64,000 bases of DNA. It comes from Kitasatospora aureofaciens (GTDB lineage: Bacteria > Actinomycetota > Actinomycetes > Streptomycetales > Streptomycetaceae). Each line of letters begins with the position of its first letter. Position 1 is the first letter of the stretch. The position numbers and the translations under genes are program-made. This document shows, one piece after another, positions 57,994-64,000 of this stretch. The notes beneath the pieces are model-generated. The model saw only the letters and a program-made list of their open reading frames with translations. It made no database searches and had not been told where the DNA came from. The DNA is taken from positions 1-64,000 of the forward strand of contig NZ_JAHTKP010000024.1 in assembly GCF_019192735.1 (NCBI RefSeq), given 5' to 3'.

Positions 57994-59790
57994 TCACTTG
58001 CTCTCCTTGCTGTCGGTGCTGCCGTCCGGGCTTCGCCCGTCCGCGAGGTACCGGGCGCGGCAGTCGCCGCGCCGGAGCTTTCCGCTGGTGGTACGCGGCA
58101 GGCTGCCCCGCCGGACCGCGAGCACGTCGTACGGCCGCACTCCGTGGCGCTCGGCGACGGCCGCCCGCACCCTCCGCCGCAGCCCGATGTCCTCCGCGCT
58201 CTGCGGGCCGGCGACGAGTTCCACCACGACCACCAGCCGGTCGCCCTCGCCGTCGCCGCCCGGCACCGCGAAGGCGGCCACCGCCGTGGGTACGGCTTCG
58301 GGGACCGCCCGGCGGACGGTGTCCTCGATGTCGCTCGCCGCGTGGTTGGCGCCGTGGACGATGATGGCGTCCTTGATCCGGCCGAGGACGAACACCTCAC
58401 CGTCGTGCAGGAAGCCCAGGTCGCCGGTGCGCAGCCAGCCGTGCTCGCCGCCGTCCGCCGTTGTGAGGACGCGGTCGAACAGCGCTGCGGTGGGGCCGGG
58501 TTGCTGCCAGTAGCCGGCTGCCACGTTGGGGCCGCGGACCCACAGTTCCCCGACCGAGCCGGGTGGCCGCTCGACCCCGGTTTCGGGGTCCGCCACGCGC
58601 ACGTCCTGCCCGACCGGCCGGCCGCAGCCCGCCACCGTCGTCACCCGGGCCGCCCGGTCCCGGTCGGGCAGGATGCTGATCGCTCCGGCCGCCAGTGCGT
58701 CGCCGTCGAGGGCGAGTTCGGTCCAGCTCTGCCCGACCCGGTTGCAGGCCACCAGCACGGTGGCCTCCGCCAGCCCGTAGCTGGGCTTGACCGCGTCGGG
58801 GGCGAGGCCGGCCGCGGCAAAGGCTTCCGTGAAGCGGCGCAGGGTGTCGACGCGTACCGGCTCGGCGCCGTTGGTGAGCACGCGGACGCTGCTGAGGTCG
58901 AGCCCCGCGGCGTCGGGAATCCGCTGGACGCAGAGGTCGTAGGCGAAATTGGGGCCGCCGCTGAAGTGGGCGCGGTGCACGCCGAGGAGCCGCAGCCACC
59001 GCCGGGGCCGCTGGATGAACGCCAGCGGCGACATCAGGGCGACGTGCGCCCCGGCCAGCATCGGGGCGAGCACCCCGATGTTCAGGCCCATGTCGTGGAA
59101 GAGCGGCAGCCAGCTGGCGATGGGCGTGCCGTCGGACAGCCCGCAGCCGTCGACGACCTGCCGGGTGCTGGCCACCAGGTTTCCGTGGGTGATGACGGCG
59201 CCGTTGGGGCGCCCGGTGGAGCCCGAGGTGTACTGCAGGTAGGCGGGCTCGGCCGGGCCCGCCCGGTGGCCCGACCAGTCGCGGGCGAGGCGCGGCTCCG
59301 TCTCCTCCACCGCCCACACCGGTACCCGGCCGCCGCCCAGGCTCTGGCACAGCGCCTGCTGAGGTCCGACGCTCAGCAGGCAGACCGGGTCCGCGTCCGC
59401 GAGGACGGCCGCCAGGCGTTCTGTCCGCCGGGGGTCCTCCGGCGGGAACAGCGGCACGGCGATCATCCCGGCGTACAGGCAGGCCAGGACGGCGACGGCG
59501 TACTCCACGCTCTGGGGGCACAGCACGGCGACGCGCCCACCGCGAGGAAACCCGGCTTCGAGCGCGGCGGCCAGGGCTCGGGCCCGCAGGTCCACCTCCG
59601 CGAAGGTCAGCGTCTGCCAGGTGCCCTCCGGGTCCCGGCCGTGGTCGACGAAGCTGAGTGCTGGACGGGTGCCGTGGTGTGTGGCGTGTCCGTTCAGCAC
59701 CGCCGGCAGCGGCCGCCAGCCGTCGGCCTCGGGCGACCGGTCCACGGCGGGCGGGTGTGACGCGGATCCGGGCGCGAAGTGGTCGGGCAT
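57994..59790 (-). CDS. Fatty acyl-AMP ligase (FAAL)
   Basis: A 598-residue FAAL-type ligase. Motif A3 is LQYTSGSTGRPNGAVITHGN, A5 is KPSYGLAEATVLV, A7 is GWLRTGDLGFLHDGE, and the catalytic Lys is in PRTTSGKLRRGDCRARYL. SWLPLFHDMGLNIGVLAPML is characteristic of FAALs. It activates a fatty acid as acyl-AMP and would transfer it to the ACP encoded next. ATG 59790 has AAGGAGA 7 nt upstream. The pair could start a lipopeptide or modified lipid, but no other assembly gene is in the window. Confidence 0.9.
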   Translation of the reverse strand: MPDHFAPGSASHPPAVDRSPEADGWRPLPAVLNGHATHHGTRPALSFVDHGRDPEGTWQTLTFAEVDLRARALAAALEAGFPRGGRVAVLCPQSVEYAVAVLACLYAGMIAVPLFPPEDPRRTERLAAVLADADPVCLLSVGPQQALCQSLGGGRVPVWAVEETEPRLARDWSGHRAGPAEPAYLQYTSGSTGRPNGAVITHGNLVASTRQVVDGCGLSDGTPIASWLPLFHDMGLNIGVLAPMLAGAHVALMSPLAFIQRPRRWLRLLGVHRAHFSGGPNFAYDLCVQRIPDAAGLDLSSVRVLTNGAEPVRVDTLRRFTEAFAAAGLAPDAVKPSYGLAEATVLVACNRVGQSWTELALDGDALAAGAISILPDRDRAARVTTVAGCGRPVGQDVRVADPETGVERPPGSVGELWVRGPNVAAGYWQQPGPTAALFDRVLTTADGGEHGWLRTGDLGFLHDGEVFVLGRIKDAIIVHGANHAASDIEDTVRRAVPEAVPTAVAAFAVPGGDGEGDRLVVVVELVAGPQSAEDIGLRRRVRAAVAERHGVRPYDVLAVRRGSLPRTTSGKLRRGDCRARYLADGRSPDGSTDSKESK

Positions 59791-60109
59791 GGCAGGGTCT
59801 CCTTCACCGGGGGGCGGCCGGGCCCGGTCGCGCGTGCAGCCGCCAGCTGACACCGGAACCGGTGTCCGCCACCAACGAGCCGGGGACCGGGTACGGCATC
59901 CGGGTGATTCCTTCCTCCGTACGGGTGGACCCGGAGTGCCGAGCCTCACCTGGCCGCGCGGGGTCTCGTACTTCTGTGCACCCGGACGGACCGTCATGGA
60001 TGCAGTATCCGAACGGGGCTGGGATCGTTTCCCGGTTGCACGCACCTTCCTTCGCCTCACCGGCCGCGCCGACGGTGAGGCACCCCCGGTCCACGACAGC
60101 GGAGCAGCA
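59791..60109. promoter_or_regulatory. Divergent non-coding region
   Basis: No gene is supported in these 319 bases between the FAAL and the chimeric gene. Promoters for both should be here, but I see no clear motif. Confidence 0.35.
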
Positions 60110-60733
60110 ATGACGACGCACAGCGGCCCGACCGGCGACGTAACCACCGTCGACGCTTCGGAACTCGGCTCGGTGCAGGACAGGGGAATGCTGGAGTGGT
60201 CCCGTCAGCGCCCCGACGACGGGTTCGTGATCGGCGTGGCGCTACGGCTGCGGGGCACCCGGCCCACGCCGGAGCGGCTCGCGGCGCTCGTCCAGGCACG
60301 CCTGCCCCGACTGCCGGTCCTCGCCGAGCAGTTGGACGGTCCGGTCCGCCAGGAGTGCTGGCGCGCGGCCGACGGCTTCGACGCGGCGCACCACGTGGAA
60401 GAGCATCTCGATGGCCCAGGCGGCGTCGAACCGGCCTTCCAGCGCGGCGCAGCAGACCTCGTCCGCAGCCCCTGGCTGGTGAGCACCTCCACCGACCGGG
60501 CCTGGCAGGACACCGACCTACCCCTGTCCAGCCGGATCGCCACCGGCTTCCTCGGCGCCGTCACCGCCCGACTCCCGCACCACCCGGGCCTGTACCTGCG
60601 CTTCGTCCGCACCATGCAGATGCTCGACCCGCCCGCCACCCTCGCCTCACCCCGCGCCCTCACCCAGCTCGCCTCCGTCCCGTCGGTGAAACGCCACCTC
60701 GCGAGCTGCACCTGCCCCGGAGCGGTCACCTGA
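60110..60733 (+). CDS. Chimeric gene: acyltransferase start fused to flavoenzyme end
   Basis: A 207-residue frame with GGAG 7 bases before ATG 60110. Residues about 1-100 look like the start of a wax-ester-synthase/DGAT-type protein (DRGMLEWSRQRPDDGFVIGV, LRLRGTRPTPERLAALVQAR, LPRLPVLAEQLDGPV). From about residue 110 the sequence changes to one like the C-terminus of an FAD-dependent oxidoreductase (LVRSPWLVSTSTDRAWQDTD, LYLRFVRTMQMLDPPATL). Neither half is complete: the HHxxxDG acyltransferase motif and the FAD motifs are absent. It is an in-frame fusion of two broken genes. Confidence 0.6.
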   Translation: MTTHSGPTGDVTTVDASELGSVQDRGMLEWSRQRPDDGFVIGVALRLRGTRPTPERLAALVQARLPRLPVLAEQLDGPVRQECWRAADGFDAAHHVEEHLDGPGGVEPAFQRGAADLVRSPWLVSTSTDRAWQDTDLPLSSRIATGFLGAVTARLPHHPGLYLRFVRTMQMLDPPATLASPRALTQLASVPSVKRHLASCTCPGAVT

Positions 60734-60789
60734 CGACGGTCCGGAGGCGCGGACAGGGCTCACGGGCTGGTCCAGCTTCCCGGGGACAG

Positions 60790-61596
60790 CTACCCGCCCG
60801 GGGCGATAGCGGCCCGCGTGCTCGATCGGCGCAGGTGGGCGTCGATCAGGGCGAAGGTGGCTTCCGGCTGTTCGATCTGCGGGAGATGGCCCGCCTCGGG
60901 GACGACCTCGAACCGGCCGTTGCCCAGGGCGTCGGCGTACGCCGTTCCGTAGGCGGGGGTGACGATGCGGTCGCTCTCTCCCCAGAGCAGGAGGCTGGGC
61001 ACCGTGACGCGGCCGAGGCGGCGGAGCAGCTTGGGGTCGTGCATGTAGGGGTCGCCGGCGAGGGTGCGCATGGTGGCCATGTTGGCTTGCCGGACGGCGA
61101 GTTGGCCGGCCGGGAGGCGGGTGGGGTCGAGGTAGTGGCGGTCGGGGTCGTGCCAGGAGTGTTCCGCGAGGCCGCGGGCGTCGAGGGCGGAGACGTCGGT
61201 GATCGGTTCCGTTCCGACGTGCACGCCGACGGCGTCGATCAGGACGAGGCCCGTGATGATCCCGGCCGTGTCCCGGACGGCCATCTCGGCGGCGATCCAG
61301 CCGCCGAGCGAGGAGCCGACGACCAGGACGTCCTCCAGCCGGCGGTCGTGGAGGTGGTGCAGGTAGGCGAGGGCGAGGTCGTCGATGCCAGTGAGCCAGT
61401 CGGGGCGGTGGGTGCCGTCCCAGCCGGGGTGCACGGGCGTGATGGTGTGAGCGGTCCGGGCGAGGTGCTCGGCGAGGCCGGCGACGGTGGCCGGGCCCCC
61501 GCCGCCGTGCAGGATCAGGACCGGCCGGCCGGCGCCTGCCTCGGAGACGGTGAGGGAGAGGTCCTCGTACACGAGCGCTGTGCGGTCTGTAGGCAT
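60790..61596 (-). CDS. Alpha/beta-hydrolase
   Basis: A 268-residue alpha/beta-hydrolase. HGGGGPATVAGL forms the oxyanion region, the nucleophile Ser is in VVGSSLGGWIAAEMA, the acid in LLLWGESDRIVTP and the His in VPEAGHLPQIEQPEA. Many such proteins hydrolyse esters or carbon-carbon bonds; the substrate is unknown. It is divergent from a MarR gene with a 12-bp palindrome between them and is probably its target. Confidence 0.87.
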   Translation of the reverse strand: MPTDRTALVYEDLSLTVSEAGAGRPVLILHGGGGPATVAGLAEHLARTAHTITPVHPGWDGTHRPDWLTGIDDLALAYLHHLHDRRLEDVLVVGSSLGGWIAAEMAVRDTAGIITGLVLIDAVGVHVGTEPITDVSALDARGLAEHSWHDPDRHYLDPTRLPAGQLAVRQANMATMRTLAGDPYMHDPKLLRRLGRVTVPSLLLWGESDRIVTPAYGTAYADALGNGRFEVVPEAGHLPQIEQPEATFALIDAHLRRSSTRAAIAPGG

Positions 61597-61624
61597 GCCG
61601 TCAGAGTAACTAAATATCTTTATA

Positions 61625-61636
61625 TAAGCTAGCTTA
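61625..61636. promoter_or_regulatory. Probable MarR operator
   Basis: TAAGCTAGCTTA is a perfect 12-bp palindrome in the 61-base AT-rich gap between the hydrolase and MarR starts. Confidence 0.55.
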
Positions 61637-61657
61637 GTCATGGGATAGGCTCGACGC

Positions 61658-62074
61658 ATGCAAGGTGACCTGCAAGTCCTCGGCCGGGCGGTCAAGCAAG
61701 CCCAGTACCGGCAGCACCGGGCGCTCGACAGTGCCCTGGCCGCGGTCGGCACGACGCTGGCCCAGTGGGACGCCCTGCGCGCGATCGGCCGCTCACCCGG
61801 GGCATCGGCGCGCGAGCTGGCCGCGGCGACCTTCCAGAGCGAGCAGGCCTTCGGAACGCTCGTCGGCCGCCTGACGGCACAAGGCCTGGTCGAGCGCCGC
61901 CCAGGGCACGGCCGACGCATCGAGCACCACCTCACGCCGGCCGGCGAGCAGGTCCTCGCAGCCGGGCACGGGGTCGCCGACGAGGTGCTCGCCGACTGCT
62001 TCTCCACCTTGTCCGAGACGGAGCGGGCGGCCCTGCTCGATCTGCTCAAGCGCCTGACCGGAGAAGGCGGGTAG
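61658..62074 (+). CDS. MarR family transcriptional regulator
   Basis: A 138-residue MarR protein with winged helix DALRAIGRSPGASARELAAA, TFQSEQAFGTLVGRLTAQGL and wing VERRPGHGRRIEHHLTPAG. It probably represses itself and the divergent hydrolase through the palindrome at 61625-61636. A phenolic or similar ligand would release it, as is usual for the family; the ligand is not known. Confidence 0.87.
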   Translation: MQGDLQVLGRAVKQAQYRQHRALDSALAAVGTTLAQWDALRAIGRSPGASARELAAATFQSEQAFGTLVGRLTAQGLVERRPGHGRRIEHHLTPAGEQVLAAGHGVADEVLADCFSTLSETERAALLDLLKRLTGEGG

Positions 62075-62194
62075 CGGAGGACACCGCGCACCGGCGTCCC
62101 TTTCCCTGATGGCGTGTTGGGCACTGGGTACGGGCCACGCGGAGCGAGGAGAGACGCCGGCGAACTCGCCATCGCCGCCGAGCTCGGCAGGGTG

Positions 62195-62345
62195 TCAGCA
62201 GCAGCCGGACGGGTCGTTGCTCTCCAGGAGCTTCTTGGTCAGGGGGCGGCCGATCTGGTGGGCGGCGGCGACGGGCAGGATCGTGGCGCCGGGGTGCTGG
62301 TGGAGCCAGGGTGTCCATGGGTCGGGTTCCTTGTCGGGTGGCGGG
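62195..62345 (-). other. Short minus-strand frame after merA, no clear start
   Basis: Directly after the mercuric reductase stop, a shifted frame reads PWLHQHPGATILPVAAAHQI and ends KLLESNDPSGCC at 62195. It has no ATG or GTG start in frame. The paired Cys at the end recall mercury-related proteins, so it may be a broken companion gene. Otherwise 62075-62345 holds nothing I can support. Confidence 0.3.
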
Positions 62346-63785
62346 TCAGCCGGCGCAGCAGGAAAGCTTGGCGACGTCGCCGGTGTAGGTCTGGGCGGCG
62401 AGTTTGAGGGCTTCGGCCATGGTCAGGTAGGGGGCCCAGGTGTGGGCGAGCTGGTCCACGGTGAGACCGGCGCTGAGGGCGTAGGTGGCGGCGGTGATGA
62501 CGTCGCCGGCGTTCTCCGCGATGACGTGCACGCCGAGAAGGCGCCGGGTTCCGGCCTCGGCAACGATCTTGACCAGGCCGCGGGTGTCGCGGTCGGCGAG
62601 CGCCCTCGGCACGTACTCCAGGGGCAGGATGCGGCAGTCGCAGGCGATGCCGGCCTCGGCCACCTGAGCTTCGGTCAGGCCGACGGCGGCGATGGCGGGG
62701 CTGGTGAAGGTGACCCGGGGCAGGGCGGTGTAGTCGAGCGTGCGCTCGGCGCCGGCCAGGGCGTTGTCGGCAACGAGGGTGCCGTGGGCGGCGGCAACGT
62801 AGACGAACTGGGGGTGGCCGGTGACATCGCCGGCGGCCCAGATGCGGGGGTTGGTGGTGCACAGGCAGTCGTCCACGGTGACCTCGCCGCGCCGGCCGGT
62901 CTTGACGCCGACCTGGTCCAGGTTCAGGCCGGTGGTGTGGGGGCGGCGGCCGGTGGCGATCAGGAGTTGCTCGGCGCGCAGCTCGGCCTCGCCGCCGTCC
63001 GGCGCGCGGAGGGTCGTGACGGTGCTGTCCGCGTCGCGGCGGACTGCTGTCAGGGTCGTCGCGGTGTGCACGGTGATGCCCTCGTCGGCGAAGGCCTGCT
63101 CGATCACGGCGGAGACCTCGGGCTCCTCGAAGGGCGCGAGGCGGTCCAGGGCCTCGACGACGGTGACCTCGGTGCCGAGGCGGGCGAAGATCTGGGCCTG
63201 TTCCAGACCGACCGCGTTGCCGCCGACCACGACCATGGACTCGGGCAGGCGGTCGAGTTCCATCGCGGTGGTGGAGGTCAGGTAGCCGGCCTCCTCCAGG
63301 CCTTCGACGGGCGGGGCCCAGGGGGCGGAGCCGGTCGCGACCAGGTAGTGGCCGGCCTCGATCCGCAGCGTGCCGCCCTCGTTCAGCGCGACGTCCAGGG
63401 CGGGGCCATCGCCGTTCCCGGTGAAGGACGCGCTGCCGTGCACCATCTCCCAGCCGTACTCGGCGGCCAGTTCGGTGTACTTCTCCTCGCGCAGCTGCTC
63501 GACCAGCGCGTCCTTGCCGCCGATCAGGGCCGGGAAGTCCACCGGTCCGGAGCCTGCGGTGATGCCGGGGAAGCGGGTGGCGGCCAGCGCGGTGTGCCGG
63601 GCTTCGGCTGCGGCCAGCAGTGCCTTGGAGGGCACGCAGCCCACGTTCACGCAGGTGCCGCCGATGGTGCCGCGCTCCACCATCACCACCCGCTTGCCCT
63701 GGCCGATGGCGGCGATGGCGGCGGCGAACGCCGCCGAGCCCGATCCGATGATTGCCAGGTCGTAGCTGTTCTTCGTCTCGGTCAC
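62346..63785 (-). CDS. merA: Mercuric reductase
   Basis: A 479-residue FAD-dependent disulfide reductase. The redox pair is in GTIGGTCVNVGCVPSK, the FAD motif is LAIIGSGSAAFAAAIAAI, the NADPH motif is VVVGGNAVGLEQAQIFAR, and the protein ends in LSCCAG, the C-terminal Cys pair that passes Hg(II) to the active site. The N-terminal heavy-metal-binding domain of many MerA proteins is absent, as in other actinobacterial forms. It reduces Hg(II) to Hg(0) in the cytoplasm. GTG 63785 has GGAGG upstream. The ArsR-type gene at 63906 is divergent. Confidence 0.93.
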   Translation of the reverse strand: MTETKNSYDLAIIGSGSAAFAAAIAAIGQGKRVVMVERGTIGGTCVNVGCVPSKALLAAAEARHTALAATRFPGITAGSGPVDFPALIGGKDALVEQLREEKYTELAAEYGWEMVHGSASFTGNGDGPALDVALNEGGTLRIEAGHYLVATGSAPWAPPVEGLEEAGYLTSTTAMELDRLPESMVVVGGNAVGLEQAQIFARLGTEVTVVEALDRLAPFEEPEVSAVIEQAFADEGITVHTATTLTAVRRDADSTVTTLRAPDGGEAELRAEQLLIATGRRPHTTGLNLDQVGVKTGRRGEVTVDDCLCTTNPRIWAAGDVTGHPQFVYVAAAHGTLVADNALAGAERTLDYTALPRVTFTSPAIAAVGLTEAQVAEAGIACDCRILPLEYVPRALADRDTRGLVKIVAEAGTRRLLGVHVIAENAGDVITAATYALSAGLTVDQLAHTWAPYLTMAEALKLAAQTYTGDVAKLSCCAG

Positions 63786-63826
63786 GGCGCTGCCTCCTCT
63801 GTGCCGGCCCGGACCCGCACCAGCAT

Positions 63827-63881
63827 CTATATGCCTTTCCGAATAGCTCAGCGCCAGCATACTATGCGGGTAGGCAAATAG
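63827..63881. promoter_or_regulatory. Inverted pair of operator-like sites between merA and the ArsR gene
   Basis: The 20-mer at 63827-63846 (CTATATGCCTTTCCGAATAG) and the reverse complement of 63862-63881 agree at 16 of 20 positions. The pair lies in the 120-base divergent gap and probably binds the mercury-responsive ArsR-type regulator. Confidence 0.6.
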
Positions 63882-63905
63882 CTCTAGTGCTGGGAGTCGC
63901 GCGCC

Positions 63906-64000
63906 ATGACCTCGACCACCGCCCCGGCCGCGCCGGTGCCCGACGCGGCGGCGTGCACCCATACGGACACCGTGGCGAGGTTCTTCCGCGCGCTGTCCGA
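63906..64000 (+). CDS. ArsR-type metalloregulator, 5' end only
   Basis: The ATG at 63906 opens a frame that runs off the window. The first 31 residues include CTHTDTVARFFRALS, the usual start of ArsR/SmtB winged-helix proteins (RALSDPTR follows in the family). In streptomycete mer operons the regulator is of the ArsR type and divergent from the resistance genes, which fits here. Only the start is visible, so metal ligands cannot be checked. Confidence 0.6.
   Translation, partial: MTSTTAPAAPVPDAAACTHTDTVARFFRALS

Overview
The window is high-GC DNA (well over 70 percent in most genes) with GTG and ATG starts, four-base stop/start overlaps, many TetR/AraC/MerR-type regulators, Tat-like secreted proteins and a SpoIIE-type phosphatase. 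This fits a streptomycete (Streptomyces, Kitasatospora or a close relative). The many gene remnants and transposase fragments suggest accessory DNA, possibly a chromosome arm or a large plasmid; that is inference.

Layout. 1-5 kb: a truncated IS701-type transposase, an MFS exporter, a TetR/MBL-hydrolase pair, a 109-bp tandem duplication, and a response regulator. 5-20 kb: an unusual two-module histidine kinase, an epoxide-hydrolase-like protein without its catalytic residues, an erythromycin-esterase/TioE-type regulator pair, a secreted cysteine protease with an anchored partner, small secreted proteins, a TetR/SDR regulon sharing one operator sequence, and several decayed fragments. 20.1-32.9 kb: eleven minus-strand genes, nearly all translationally coupled, encoding PhzE, PhzD and an EntA-type dehydrogenase (chorismate to 3-hydroxyanthranilate), a long-chain polyprenyl diphosphate synthase, a MenA/UbiA prenyltransferase, a UbiG-type methyltransferase, a squalene-hopene-cyclase-type class II cyclase, a phytoene-desaturase-like flavoprotein, a Baeyer-Villiger monooxygenase, an aromatic flavin hydroxylase and a small membrane protein. 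Together they read as a quinone-style meroterpenoid pathway: an aminophenol ring is made, polyprenylated and methylated, and its tail is cyclised and oxidised. I do not recognise a described pathway with this full gene set; it is the strongest candidate for an undescribed system.

33-44 kb: a frameshifted hypothetical gene, a MocR regulator and an MFS exporter whose divergent start codons overlap, a SpoIIE phosphatase, a CGNR regulator beside an internally deleted MBL-like protein, a DUF885 protein, and a TetR/methyltransferase pair with two near-identical operators. 44.8-53.6 kb: a second minus-strand cassette (HPP membrane protein, HD hydrolase of cyanamide-hydratase type, secreted vanadium haloperoxidase, cupin, glutamate-mutase-type B12 subunits S and E, FAD/NAD(P)-binding protein, acyl-CoA/AMP ligase), split by a strong hairpin at 50186-50220. 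54-64 kb: a TetR regulator, a class 3 lipase, an AraC regulator, an orphan FAAL/acyl-carrier-protein pair beside chimeric and broken genes, a MarR/hydrolase pair, and mercuric reductase divergent from an ArsR-type regulator that runs off the end.

No rRNA, tRNA or CRISPR array was seen. All functions are read from sequence motifs and family knowledge; no database search was run.
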